Part shown: positions 10,496 to 23,028 of the stretch, piece by piece
How the letters are laid out: each line of letters opens with the position of its first letter
Position numbering within the stretch: the first letter of the stretch is position 1
NCBI GenBank assembly: GCA_002270565.1
Contig: NQMI01000166.1
Location: forward strand, 1 to 64,000
Reading direction: 5' to 3'
Source of the DNA: Stenocarpella maydis
Taxonomy: Eukaryota; Ascomycota; Sordariomycetes; Diaporthales; Diaporthaceae
Length of the DNA stretch: 64,000 bases
Translations under genes and position numbers: made by a program
Notes under the pieces: model-generated
What the model was told of the DNA's origin: nothing
What the model saw: the letters and a program-made list of their open reading frames with translations, nothing else
Databases searched by the model: none

Positions 10496-12531
10496 TCAAA
10501 GCCGAAATACATCAAACCGCGGCTGTGCAATCAACTCCCGCCAGTCCATCTCTTTGCCGGGCCCCTCTGGGCCAGCTCGAGCACTCCACAGTGAAGTGAT
10601 GAGGTCTTCTAAGACGGCAAGGTTCCTGAAGCCGAGCCTCCGCTGACTCTGAAACCAGGCACGCATCCTCCGCTGCGAGCTGGTCGTGTTGCACTCGGCT
10701 CCGAGCACCAAGGCTGGCCACAGCATCATACAGCCCAGCTTTCCCCCGCCGACGGTCTCGATGTTTTCAAGCTCCTGTACACCAAGCTCCACGAGGCCCT
10801 GCACCGCGGCAACCGACGAACGACGGATACTCCTCTGAAAGAAGACCAACCCGGCATAATAGAAGGCGGTGGACGTGTGGTGGACCACGACGGAATGGAG
10901 CAAGGTCGCTTCCGAGCTGCGTACCTGCTGCGGGATGCCTGGGAACTGGAGATACAATTGTAGCTCCAGAGCATCGAGGTCCCTGCCCCAGGCTGTCGCT
11001 CCGCTCGGAGATGACGCAGCCAGCTTGGCAATACGGTCGTGGGCTTGCAAGGTGGCTTTCGAGACGCCGTAATACGGAAACGTGAACTCGAGGCCGCTCT
11101 CAGAGCCGTCTTCGTCGTCTAAGAAGGACTTGAGATGTTCAGGCACGGGAAAGCCGCAGAGAATGGCCATCTTCACCATGTGCTGTCTGAAGGCGGACAG
11201 GGCGGCCTCGTCCACGCCACGGGCTTGCAACCTGGAAAGATAGGCAAGGCCCCCAGACACGTGCGTTCGCCAGCGCTGCGTCGTGCCAGAGACAGCCTCG
11301 ACCGCAATGCATGCCATGATGGCCATGGCGCAAGACTGGTCCTGGTGCTCGTCGGCCAGGGCCAGGTTGTGCCGGAGGTGGCGGATGGCCTCGCTGTCGT
11401 GGTCTAGGGCAAGGACGTGGTCCTCCTCTGTGGTCCTCCCGCTGAGCTCGAAAAGATTGTACGCGGCGGCCGAGCATATGGCGTGGAAGATGGCGACGTT
11501 GGCGTTGGAGTCACCTGCTCTCGAGACAAGCCCTTTAAGCGCCATCGGGAGCATCATGGTACGACACGGATTGTGCGGCTCGTCGAGAAGGACGATTTTC
11601 CTGCTGGTGAAGGTGATCCAGTGGTGGATCAGGCGCTTCTGCTTGGATGGCATCTGCATCGCGTCCAGTTGTCGCGGCGGAGCGTGAATAAGTCGCTGAC
11701 GACGCGTGGCCTGGCCATCGTCCCCAGATGCGCCGTCCAATTGGCCACGGCCAGGAGAGTCTGGCTGAGGGGCCGAGGCTAGTTGAGACGCTGGAAGCTC
11801 GTCTACCAGGAGACTGTGGTTCGGCACTCCCGATGGGTCAGGTGTGGGCTGAGCCGTGGCTGAACCCTCCAAAGAGGGCCCAAGAGACCGGAGTCTGGCT
11901 TCGTCAGGTGCAGCATTGGCCTGGCCCGGTGAATCGGCGAGTGTCACAGGCGAAAACACCCGAGGGGTATTTGCGGACAGTGAGCCGCATACTATGGGCA
12001 CATCCGCTTCCAGGAAGCGCTGCCTGAAGGTGACCGGGAACACCGAGAAGGCCCCCTCGGTGAGCTCAGAAGACTCCCTAGGGCACCACGCATCGATCTG
12101 TGCCAGCGATGCGTCGAGGTCCGGAGAGCTCATACGAGCAAGACCTGATGCATCACCCGGTGGCGGCAACGAGCGCCTGGATGCCCTGGGGCCAGGGGTC
12201 AGTTCGCCCAACGACTCATGGTCGTCAGTCTCGCCGTGAGGGTTGTACGGCGCCCAGACGAGCTTCATGCCGTATCCCTCGCATCGGATACCCGTCCGAC
12301 GGCACCGCAAGCATGATGGTTTCTCCCTGTGGTGGCGAAGAGGTCAGAACACCGTGGGTTGCTTGTCGGTGCTGGGCTGCGAAAAGGTGGCGATCGCTTC
12401 ACCTAGGGATCGATGGGTGATGGCTCCACTATGGAGCAGGTGACTTACTCATCGCACTTGACCCGGCGGGACCGACAAGTCCAGCACCCAGTGAAGCATT
12501 TTGTGCGCTTCTTCTTCTTGGGCGGTGGCAT
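10496..12531 (-). CDS. Zn2Cys6 (Gal4-type) transcription factor
   Basis: Two exons, 12531-12449 and 12326-10496, separated by a 122-nt intron with GTAAGT donor and ACAG acceptor, give 637 residues. The N-terminus is a lysine-rich segment followed by a complete binuclear cluster, C-x2-C-x6-C-x6-C-x2-C-x6-C, starting with CWTCRSRRVKC at about residue 16 and running across the intron. The ending GYGMKLVW resembles regulators of the yeast ArgRII / fungal Arca type. A proline-rich linker follows, then a fungal transcription-factor region around residues 200-620. Such proteins bind DNA in the nucleus as pathway regulators; the target is unknown. Codons are GC-rich and no lesion was seen, unlike the genes on both sides. 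The ATG at 12531 was chosen because it precedes the cluster directly. Confidence 0.85.
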
Positions 12532-13090
12532 GCTGCAGGACCACTGCCGACAGCCTCGCCGGTCGGGAGACGTCGACGTGGTTAACACTCGCTGTGTGAT
12601 GAGCGATGTGGGGTGGCAGAAGAAAAAAGTAAAAAGACGGGCAGCGGTGAGCGGGTGGCTGTGTCCATTGGAGCATCTTGGAATCGGGCGAGGACCTCAG
12701 AGCTCTCTCTCCGGTCTGTAAGATGCCGTCTTGACGCTCCTGGGATGTCGGTTGCACTCGTGTGCACTTCGCGGGTGTCGTCTCAGGTCGTCGAACTCGA
12801 CCACCTGAGACAACCTCATGCCCTTGTGCCTACGTAGGTATACCAAGCAAAGAGCGGTCAACGTCCGCCCTCCCAGCTCGGCCCTGTTCGCCCACCCAGT
12901 ACAAGAAATTTAGCGTGCAGCCTACTATAATTTCTGATGCCCCCCCTCTAGAATACCCCGCCTTAATGCGTCTCAGAGCCCCTCAATACGTCCTAAAGCC
13001 CCTTGGCACACCTACCTAGGTAGAGGAAGGGCCGTCCGTCCACACGCCTAGGGGAAGGGCCCTTCCTCTGGGTGTGTGTGGAGGGCCCTT
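12532..13090. other. Intergenic region with TACCTAGG-type repeat
   Basis: No gene was recognised. It should contain the promoter of the Zn2Cys6 gene. Around 13009-13020 there is a short palindromic CACCTACCTAGGTAG motif of the kind seen again near 23670, 35045 and 40090. Confidence 0.4.
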
Positions 13091-13091
13091 T

Positions 13092-13957
13092 TTGGGGTAT
13101 GCTGACAGCCTACTGGGTCAGAGAGCGACTGGTGCATTCTCAATTCCCACGACAAAAGAGCAACATCGAATTCTCGACTGCTGTATGGCCCCAGGGACCT
13201 ACCTTCAAGCCGCACTCAAGCACAACCCGGGTGCACATGCCTTGGCCTTCACACTGCCTCCAGAGAAAGGCGGACACATCCCAATGCTGGCATGTGATGA
13301 ACCACGCGGCCTGGACATCAGATTGCTCGACCTGACCATGCTTGCCGCCGATATGGGCGTCACACAGGACCGGATCCCTGAAGACCACCCCGAAGCGACC
13401 GTCTTCTTGCCACGGCAGCTTGAAGGCGGCCTGGAATTCGACCTGGCCATCATCTGTGACGGCCAGGTACTACGGACGGACACATGAACCTCACCGGGCG
13501 GCCTACCGAGAACCCCGGGAGGCCCGCAGGCTCATGTTGACATAGCTCGTGCTTTGTTTGGATCACCCGCGGCCTGGGGGAACGATGATCATTCTGCTCC
13601 ACAGGGCAGAGTCCGGGGGGGTCGGTCGCCTATTTCACACCTTCTCAGAGCTCCCTCAAATTTAGCTCCTCAAGCCCGGCGCTGGCCATGCCAAGCGGTC
13701 GTCCTTCTACGTGATTGCGACGGATGTTAGATCTGAACACCTCCTCGCCGAGAAAGCTGTGAGTGAGTGGAAGGAAGGATGAGAAAAGGCCATATTCAGT
13801 AGCAATCAAGAGCTTTGGGAATTCTCAAGCATGAAGTCCTCACAAGGGAGATGTGACGCTGATTTGGTGTTGAAAGAGTCTGGTCCTGAGCTGATATGGC
13901 TCGGCCGCAAGGTCTGGAAAGTCCAGGCTAACGCTCTGGAAAAGGCCCCTCTCAATC
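13092..13957 (+). pseudogene. FtsJ-like RNA methyltransferase-domain protein, disrupted
   Basis: The start of the readable frame carries LDCCMAPG, close to the SAM-binding LDxCxAPGG motif of FtsJ/RrmJ-type methyltransferases, followed by LDLTMLAADMG, a DHPEATVFLPRQL block and FDLAIICDGQVLR. Recognisable sequence then continues in other frames: HRAAYREPREARRLML, GAGHAKRSSFYVIATDVRSEH, and a final VWKVQANALEKAPL. Lesions visible are a 4-bp tandem duplication CGGA at 13473-13480 that shifts frame, then TAG 13543-13545, TAG 13663-13665 and TGA 13780-13782. The SAM motif also has a threonine where the second glycine is expected. Family members methylate RNA using SAM; this copy cannot make a complete protein. 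Confidence 0.7.
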
Positions 13958-14468
13958 GAAGAATGTGATCCAGGTTGGCAATGTGTATGACATATGAATA
14001 CTCAGAACGCAGTCTGTTTTATGAGACTCATACTAGCCCTCACCGGGACAGTAAGCCGGGTCATAGATCGATATATAAAAATGGTTTCATCACTGCTGCC
14101 TGACCTGCCGCGTAGCCCGACTCAGACTCCTCATGGATGGAATATACAACTACACCTGTACAGATCCTTATTCTTGTGTTGTAGCACACAAGTTGACATC
14201 CCTACACAGAGGCCCCTCCGTTGTCATGCTAGTTGTCTTGATCGGGGACTGAGAGCGTGAGGGTCTTTTTTTCGATGATTCCCTGCCACATAGCACACAG
14301 ACCTAGCATAGGGGGTTAAAATTAAAAACGCAGAGCCTGATAATTCCCGCTCAGTTCAACAATATTCCTATCCGCCTTTGTCCGTGGCCCTTCACTGGCT
14401 CGGTCTTATGCTGAGTATACCTGTCATCTGTGCCCCAGTAGTTCGGGTCTCCACAAGTACCCTAGGTA
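13958..14468. other. Intergenic, nothing recognised
   Basis: This stretch lies between the broken methyltransferase and the 3' end of the large bZIP/C2H2 gene on the opposite strand. No motif or repeat was recognised; it probably holds the 3' UTR of the latter. Confidence 0.3.
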
Positions 14469-17400
14469 TCAATTGGGCACATCGCCGTACTGTGTCCGAA
14501 CATCGCTGCCAGAATTCACCACGGCCCACAACACGCCCAGCATTGCCAGCACTAGGGTCATGGGAACAGTGGCGTCTTGCAAGTCCCCACGGCTCCCCCA
14601 CATGAACAGCCAGGCAAACACGAACCAGAACGCCGGCGCCATGATCAGGCATAGGTACACCACGACACGGAAAAGGGACCTGCACTCTCTCGCTGCGATA
14701 CCGTAGCACACCTCCACCTTTTCTGACCGCGACGCGGCCGCGACGGGCCTGTCCCTTTTGGGGAAAAAGTCCAGCATTTCCCCGGCTGGGTTGCGGATGC
14801 GACATCTCGACGTCAGTGGCAGAAGGACGTGGAGCCAGTGCCATAGGCTGTCGCTCTCATAGCAGCCGTAGAAGTAGTGTTTGAACATGTGCCTGGTGAC
14901 AGGGGGTGAGTGTGTCGGTCTCGGCCGGTAGCTGTACTCGTCGTCGTGGTCCGGCGGCAATTCAAAATTGAGGTCGCCCGGCATGAATGTATCGGGCTCT
15001 GGCTTGATGATCTGCATGACAGCATGTCAGGGTAGTTTGACGAGGGCAACTAACGTTTTGATGTGGAGACCACCCTACCTTTATAAAGTCGCAGTGATTA
15101 TACACAAACACGGAGAAGACCCGTCGCCATAAGCTCCTGTGTCTCATGTAGGCTGCCCTGAGAGCCTGGAAAAAATCCCGAGACGTCATGGAGCTCACGT
15201 CGATGGGCTCCAGCACATACTCAGAGGCCTTAACCAACAGAAACACGTAGATGTAGCGACGTGGACCATTGCCGAAATCAACGACCGAATCGTCACCATC
15301 ATCAGGGGTTGTCATGGCTGTATTTGGAGACGACAAAGAGCTCCGCACGCTCTGGTTGCCACTTTGGCTCGTTGATGTGGACCCAGTAGACTGCGTGCTC
15401 CTGGCTCCTTGAGAGCTGGCGTTGCTCAGCGAGCTTGGAGGCCTGTCTGGAGGTCCGCTGCTACCGGGACCGGTCGGAGACAGGGGGAAGTTGTTGAAAA
15501 TACTCTGCAGCTCAGTCGCGTATGATGGAAAGGTCGACACGTGTCTGGTAACACCGCAGGACTGCATCAAGAGTCAGCGTAATCGATCTAGATTGGGAAT
15601 TGAGGGATGGTCGTAAATGGAAATGAGCAGGCGTACACATTGCCATGATATCTCCGCCCTATGCTGGTCTCCAAGACAATTTGGCGGCCGCAGAGGCCAC
15701 CAATTCCATTCAGCAGCCGTGCTGGCCTCGATCCAAATCTTCATCCTATCAAGCGGTGTGACACGGCGATTGGATGTGTCCATGGAGAACTGAGCCCAGT
15801 TACCATTGTTGAGTCCACAAGACTTCATCTCGGCGAGGACGGGTAGCAGGCGCAGCCCTTCCAGTGATAGGCTGTCTTCGCTCCCTTGTGATGACTCGAT
15901 AGTCGCTTTCACGAACTTTGTTGCTTCTGAGAAGAACGTCGGATACGCAATATCATATAGACCATCTGAAAAGGAGACGAATGCGTTACTCGAGGTGATG
16001 AATTTTCCATGTGGCACTAGGTCAACGTAAAGAACTAGAGGTAATGTTTCGGCGACGATTTGTTCCAGCAGATCTTCGTGTGGAAGTGGAGTCCTGGTAT
16101 TACGGCCTTTGGGTCCCACGGACTCTGTATGTGAGGATGTGGCGCTCGGCTCTCTGTCCTGCATCTGCGCAAGGCTTAGACCATTTGCACCGTGGCTAGT
16201 AGACGTAGCATTGATGCGGCCAATGGCTAGGGCGGAGATGTAGTCCGAGTAGGTTTCCAGGTTTATTGCCGCATCCAGCTGCGCTGTATCCATGTATTCC
16301 CTTTTCAGTTCTGCAGCCATTTTGCGAATCTCCCTGCTCAAGTCAGACTTGATATCGCGCCCAGAAAGCAGAGCATCACGAAGGCCGTGCACAGTGCAGC
16401 GTATTCGTCCTTCGGTCAGGACCAAGTCAAGGAATGAACGGGCTGAGTCGTATATGTAGTCCAGGAATTCATCTGGGATAACAAGCGAGCGAATGTTCCG
16501 CTTCAACTGCCAGAATGGTTCTCCAGACACAAGAAAGTCCTTCACTTCGGCTGTAGTATAGTCTGCCTCATCTTCGCTACTCTCTTCATTGCTAGACGGC
16601 TGTTCGTTGTCGGGTTGGTCGATCTGATCTAGATGGCTCGAGATCATTTTGACTTGTCGGTACCGAAAGTCCTTGGCTGTTGTTGCTCTCTCATTGTATC
16701 GTGACGCAATTAGATTCGAGATTTGATATCTGGACCTCGACACCGTTTTTGCGGCGATCAGGTAATTGTCCCGTTGGTCTTTGGGCAAGGAAAGGTTGTT
16801 GACAGCTTTTATCAAATGCCGCGAGTAGCTTTTAAGTATCCTGCTCAAATTCCTCGTGTACCTCGCAGAGCCTACACCGAACTCTGATGTAGTCATTGCA
16901 AGCAGGCGATCCATGTTTGGGTCACGAAGCAGAATGTCCACCAAAGACGCTACCATGGCGTGGCTGTTGCTGGAAGATGAGGATGCTGAACTCAAAACCG
17001 AACTAATATCAAACACCGACTCTGTGAACGATCGGAGGGACATGTTGTCGTCGCTGGTGTCTGAACCCTCGTTGGATTTAACCAGATTACCGACATCTGG
17101 TTCCATCGGCATTTCTCGGTCTTGCTGATTCCGGCTTGCATCGATCCCATTACCTTCTAGCTCTTCGGAATAGACCATAATATCCGACTCGTCCATCGAG
17201 CTACCCGTGTCCGGGCTGCCAGAGCCTTTTTCCAAGTCACTCTGTACCCCCTCTTGGCCAGCCATGGCAGCGATGTCCGGATGCCTTCCATTTTCCATGA
17301 ATCCTATCAGAACGGCATCGCCTTGACTTGGACGTACCTTACGCTGACGTTTAGTTTTCCTGCTACCAGGACCGGGAGGTGGACTCATTTGAACCAGCGG

Positions 17401-18954
17401 GATTTCTGGCGGAGGACTTATGCTTGGTCGGAAGGACACCCTTTTCGGGACCCGCAAAATAGAATCTCGAGATCTTGACCTGTCTCTGGTACTTCGTGGA
17501 GATTGTCCATCATACCGTATTCCTGATGTAGCTCGAGACCCAGAGCTTGGATGCATGTAGGAATGTGAGGCGACATTTCGATTTCCATCTGTGGTTCTTC
17601 CTCTGGTGATGTGTAAAAACTCAAGGGCCCCATTATTCGTATCGCCGAAGCCAGCCTCAGTTCCCAAATCGTTGCCGGCATAGTCGCTCTCGTGGTCAGA
17701 CGAATCCAACCGAGATCTGGCATCATTGCTATTATGTTCCTCGTCTGATGCCACCTTGTCTGTACTTGTTAGGAAAGGGTATTGCTTTACTAAATCTGCT
17801 GGAAATCCTGCGATCGAGTTGTCGCTATGTTTCTGGACGCCCGCCCTGTTTAGAAACCGTTCGACGCAGGCCTTGCCCGTTCCGGAGCAGAAGTGTCGTT
17901 TCAAGGCACCAGCATGAGCAAAGCTTTGACCGCAGCCCCATTGGAAATCACCATGGACATCAGATCCGCAGACATAAGTCTTGACTGCAGAATGCAAATG
18001 ATCGTGTTTGGCCCGGTCGCGCTGTCGTGCAAATACTTTGCCGCAGATGGCGCATATGAAGGGCCGTTCATCGGTGTGAGTGCAAAGATGGGACCGCAGA
18101 TTATATGCACGCGTAAAGCTTCTAGAACAGTGAGGGCATCGCAAAGCCGCCGGGTGCTTTTGCACTGGAACTGGTTGCTCACCAGACGAATATGCCAGTG
18201 GCAGCACTGGTCCTACGAGACGTGGAGCTATCTCGTCGCCGGGTACTCCCGATTCAGACTGCCTTATTCTTTCAGATATGCTGCTGCTCGGATTTTCGTT
18301 TAAGGAATTCAAGGAATCTGCCTGAGTTGGGCATCGGGGATTAGTGTCTTCTTTCAATTCTAGTAGTCCATCTTTGTCCGATGTCCATCGGTCCTGTCCG
18401 TGCAAGGTCAGTACTCGAGAAACACGTAGTCAAGAGGGATACTTAGGTACATACTTGCCACCGACGTGCTATCGAAAGCACTGTCTCATTCTGAGACGGA
18501 GGAGATGGGGCTTGATAAGGGTATCCTGGTGAAGGCGAATCGTAATGGATCCCGGTATCTCGCTTTTTATCTGGCTGGCTATGTGGAGGTAGCTGGGTGT
18601 TTGGGCCGCTGGTTGTCTCGGTATTTCCCGCCCGCTTCTCGAGATCAGCCATGCGCTCTTTGAATTTCTTGCCTAGATTAAGTAGGAAACCAGGTCAGTG
18701 AATGAATGGCGCTCAAGTCGCTAGTAGAATGAGCAAAAAAGCATACGGTAATTGCGCTGAGCGATCCTGTTCTGAATCCGACGGCGCTCGGCAAGGTCAG
18801 AAACCTTGGTCCAGTCTTCATCTGGGAGCGCCGAAGATGAAAAAGTGCTGCTCCGGGTCTGTTCCACGTGTCCGTCGCCGCGGTAAGAGGTTGATGATCC
18901 CGTTCCTCTATCTTCATAGATCCCGTCTTGTGACTGAATGTTTGACACCTCCAT
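14469..18954 (-). CDS. Giant regulator-like protein: bZIP region + C2H2 zinc fingers + C-terminal membrane anchor
   Basis: Five exons (18954-18747, 18672-18455, 18393-15637, 15561-15079, 15011-14469) sum to 4209 nt, 1402 residues. Residues about 50-85 read SDLAERRRIQNRIAQRNYR and continue over intron 1 into KKFKERMADLEKRA, a fungal bZIP basic region with a short zipper. Around residue 225 come two C2H2 fingers (CPHC...HLCTH, CAICGKVFARQRDRAKH) and a degenerate third (CGQSFAHAGALKRHF). A long acidic/serine-rich region follows. The last 350 residues include an IYVFLLVKASEYVLEPIDV block and two hydrophobic helices (VVVYLCLIMAPAFWFVFAWL and PMTLVLAMLGVLWAVV). Such C-terminal regions recur in large fungal signalling or incompatibility-type proteins. 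Junctions are phase-consistent, supporting one gene, but a fusion of two neighbouring genes at the third exon cannot be ruled out without RNA. Confidence 0.65.
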
Positions 18955-20453
18955 CTCATCAAGCTAGGGCAACTTTGCTAGTAGAAATGCACTGTGTCTT
19001 GGAACAAGAACTTGCAAATGCCTGGGGCACACCCAAAATGCTCAGTAAGGGGTTCTTCTCGTCCCACTCTCGCGCTGCTGCGTCCTCGGCGTTTATCGCG
19101 AACGTCAACGTTGGCCAGGCACGCGGATCTGAGAATGACAGCATCAAGAAACTAAAACGGGCCTATGGGTGCGACCGTTTTGTAACGATCAGTAGTCAAG
19201 AAAAGTTAATGTCTTGTGTGTCTGGGACGGCTGGCGACCCGTTCTGGAGGCAGATCGTGCACTGAGGAGACATCTGAGATGGATCGTGGATGCCGGAATT
19301 CAGGATTGAGAGAGAGACGAAACCTGGTGCCATCAAGTGGGGTTTTTGCTTGTGGCTGAGGTGGCTGCCTTCGTGCAGCACGAATGCAGTGCTGCATAAG
19401 CATGCAGGCGTGCAGAATCCCAGTCATCAAACGCAGCGGCAGTCAAAGTCCACCTACCCACATACAGCTTTTCGGGACCGCCCATGCTAGGCATGTTGTT
19501 CATTTTTTCCGTCCCCTTCGACCGACCTTCAAGGCTAACAGATTGGCAAGCAAACTTACTTGAACAGCATCAAGCAACTATGATAGAATGCAACGACCAT
19601 ATACGGACTTCATGTTCCCAGAACCAGGTCCCTTACCTACTTCTTTGGTCCGATAGGAAGTCTGATAATTATACAAAAAAAGGCAGGAACTAGTCTCCGT
19701 CAACAAACTAGAAGTAACATTTATAACGCCTCGCCTAGCACTGCATGCTGTCACTCTTGGTAAGCCTCAGTATTCCACGCCCAGACGGGACACTTCATCG
19801 TGTTTTTCAACGTAGAAGAGTAACACTGTACAAACGAACCGGGTACGTACTGCTAATAAAGCGTGTGTTAGGAGTAAGAACGGACGCGGCTCAGCGAATC
19901 GCTTTGGATTGCCTTAGTGGAGGAGAGACGAGGTGTGGAGCCTCGGGAGAGAAATGGGGCCCCGCTGGAATGATGCCAGAAGAGGAAAAGCGGACCATGC
20001 GATGCTGGCAGCGATTGGCTCGCTTGAAATTTCTATGCCCGGCTCGGGGGATCGTGAACTGCCAGGGGTTGATCCTAACCAACCTCGCTGTGAATCCCCC
20101 ACTGACGGGCAGGATTTCGTATGCCGTGTCACCGACGTTTCTATTGCGACCATCTTGCTTCCGGAAATGAAGCTGCAAATTCAAGACGGGTCTCGTGGGA
20201 AAGGGGTTGCCTCTTCTGGGTCAAGAGCTCGCAGCTATGGCCCGACCTCACCGCACTGGGCCAGGAGGTTGATAATAAATACGGACTGCTGGCCTCTTCC
20301 TTCGGACAACTTGGTTCTGAAGCCAGACTAACTATCCCAGCCGGGGCCCAGGCATATTTATTCGCGGGGACGGTGGCCGTCTGGTCAACTTATTCATCTC
20401 AAGGCTACGCCTCTGTCACCATTTGACGAGAATTATCCGCCACAGCTGTCAAG
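18955..20453. other. Intergenic 1.5 kb, no gene recognised
   Basis: Between the divergent bZIP/C2H2 gene and ERG4. Short open frames exist (for example 19933-20331) but show no family feature or codon regularity. The region should contain both promoters. Confidence 0.4.
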
Positions 20454-22097
20454 ATGGGCTCTGCGAGAAGCAGAAGCCGGAACGCGCCGGCAGAGAAGTC
20501 AGCAGCTGCCACAGCCGGGAAACAAGCCACACGGTATACCGATGGCGAGTCCGACGACTTCGAGTTTGGTGGTTCCCTCGGCGTCACGGCCCTGATGATC
20601 AGTTTCCCGCTGGTCATGTGGTACATGTGGATCGGGGCTGTTTATTACCAGGGCCAGCTTCCGCTGCCGGCTCCCGGGCAGAGTTTGGCAGACTTCGGGC
20701 GCCATCTGGCTCACCTGGTCTATGTGGGAGCCTACCCAACAGCCAAGGCATGGGCAGTCTTCTGGACCTTCTTCCTGGGCGAGGCTGTCATGTGTGTCTT
20801 CACCCCCTGTTGTGGCTATGCCTCTCACGCTCTAACATATGCCAAGGTACTGCTACATGCCCGGAGTCATGAGCCAGGGCCGGCCGCTGCGGCACGAGGG
20901 CGGGAAGAAGCTTCCCTACTACTGCTCCGCCTACACCAGCTGGTACGCAACCCTCGCCATCGCCGCCGCCCTGCACCTAACCGGCCTCTTTCCCCTGTAC
21001 ACGCTCATCGACGAGTTCGGCCCCATCATGACGGTGGCCATCATCTCCGGCTTCCTGAACAGCATCATCGTTTACGTGCAGGCCATCGTGAGGGGCCGGA
21101 CCCACCGTCCTACTGGCTATCCTCTCTACGACTTCTTCATGGGCGTCGAGCTGAACCCTCGCATCGGGATCCTTGACTTCAAGATGTTCTATGAGGTCAG
21201 GATCCCGTGGTTCATTCTCTTCCTCATCACCGCCTCCGTGGCTGCTCGCCAGTACGAGGACCACGGCTATGTCTCGGCCGAGGTTGGCTTCCTCCTCATG
21301 GCGCATTTCCTCTACACCAATGCTTGCGCAAAGGGAGAGCAGCTGATCATCACTTCATGGTAAGCATTAGATAACCTCACCTGTCTCCCCATGCCTTCTT
21401 TGCTCTGTGTTGCTAACATCAATACCGTCCGCAGGGATATGTATTTCGAGAAGCTCGGCTTCATGCTTACCTTTTGGAACCTGGCCGGCGTGCCCTTCAC
21501 CTACTGCCACTGTGCTCTTTACCTCGCCAACAACGACCCATCAGATTACCGCTGGAACCGCTATGCCCTGGCAGCGCTTGTCATAGCATACCTGTTCATG
21601 TACTGGATGTGGGACTCGTCCAACGGGCAGAAGAACTCGTTCCGCCAGCAGGAGAGAGGGCAACTCATCAAGCGGAATACCTTCCCGCAGGTTCCGTGGG
21701 TCGTCATCGAAAACCCCAAGACCATCGAGACGCAGGCCGGAGACCGCATCATGGTGGATGGCTGGTTTGGTATCGTTAGGAAGCCGAACTATGTCCCTGA
21801 CATGTTCTTCTCAATGTCTTGGGGGCTGATAACCGGATTCAAGTAAGTCTTCTGTATTCTTCAGGACTCGCTTCTCAGTATGGGAGAATCGAAGCTGACC
21901 GTGTGGCCTAAAGGAGCCCATTTCCGTGGTTCTACTTCGTCTTCTTCATGATCATGATTGTCCATCGGGCTAGAAGGGACATTGAGAGGTGCCGCAGGAA
22001 GTACGGTGCTGCTTGGACTCAGTACGAAAAGGAGGTGCCATACTTGTTCTTCCCGGTGAGCATGAAGATTCGACAGGCAGTTATTCCTTCACAGTAG
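20454..22097 (+). CDS. ERG4: Delta(24(24(1)))-sterol reductase
   Basis: Four exons (20454-20791, 20847-21359, 21435-21842, 21914-22097) give 480 residues, close to the roughly 470 of yeast Erg4. The enzyme makes the last step of ergosterol synthesis, NADPH reduction of the C24(28) double bond, in the ER membrane. Visible features are many hydrophobic helices, [14 protein letters not shown] with [59 protein letters not shown] and [15 protein letters not shown], all typical of the ERG4/ERG24 family, with the Erg4-type ending. Intron 1 has a CTAAC branch site and the less usual acceptor AAG. The usual C-terminal VPYLFIPY is here VPYLFFPV, followed by 12 further residues; a GTGAGC donor at this point could splice to 22157 and give a different tail. 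Confidence 0.9.
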
Positions 22098-22660
22098 TAC
22101 CAGCTGACAGCTTTGAAGTACATATTTTAGATATCGTTCTGTCTCTCCCCATGCAGGGCGGCATTCGAAATCATCCATCCCTGAGAGGAGAGTACCACGC
22201 CTCTGCTGCATCTCGCCCCCGAAACTTGGCAGCATCTCCGGAGCGCAACTAAGTGACTCGTCGGCAACTAATGACAACACTTGTGCACGAGATTGTGAAA
22301 TCCTAATGGGGATGGTATCTATTATCAACATTTAATGTTCTAATCCGGTTCCAAAGTCTCACTTCAGAGCCAGCATCTTGTATCTTATTCTGTTCAGGGG
22401 CCATCAATCTTTCAGCCCGTCTTCGGGTGCATTGAACACTTCAGCATAGCAGGGCATCTTGATATGAGCTTGGAAAGAAAGCGTGTGTAGATAGAACACC
22501 ATCGACCTGTAATACAAGGCTTCTACACCCTGACGGCACTGCTGCACAAACTCATCGGACATCCCAAAAGCCCAGACTAGTCGTCTCTAAAAGCCCCGGC
22601 TGATACAACACAGTACCTCTGTTGACACAATACTAGAATCCTCCACTGTAACTCCCTACT
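22098..22660. other. 3' region of ERG4 and spacer
   Basis: Contains the possible alternative last exon of ERG4 (22157-22252) and otherwise nothing recognised. Confidence 0.3.
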
Positions 22661-23028
22661 TTACAAACCCCTAACCTCCTCACTCCCCAGCACTATATAT
22701 GGCTTCCAGCCCTTTCCTCCCAGACCATTCTCGGGGACCCTCGCAAACTCCACATACGCATTCTGGAGCGCATGGCTGGTCGCATATTCCTCAGGCATGC
22801 TGTCACCATGGAAGCCCGGGTGCGTGGTCATCAGGATGGGCAGCTCAGACCCGTGGTAGGCACCCATCCAGGGCACCGGGCGGCCGGGGATATGTTGTTG
22901 GAGTCCACATAGTACAGGTTAGGGAAGGCCGAAGGAATCTGGACCCAGCTTAGCAATACCCGTATACATATGAAGAGAGACGGGTTCATTATGAGGACGA
23001 AGGGGCAAGTGAAGCCACTAAAGTTCAT
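22661..23028 (-). pseudogene. C-terminal remnant of a type-B carboxylesterase
   Basis: The last 70 codons include WMGAYHGSELPIL, the segment carrying the catalytic histidine of type-B carboxylesterases/lipases, then PEEYATSHALQNAYVEFARVP and GLGGKGWKPY, as in the C-terminus of that family. Immediately upstream PNLYYVDSNN fits the same family but in a different frame, so a frameshift lies near 22885. No catalytic serine (GESAG) or acid segment was found further upstream, where the sequence no longer resembles an esterase. This is a remnant that cannot be an active hydrolase. Confidence 0.6.
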
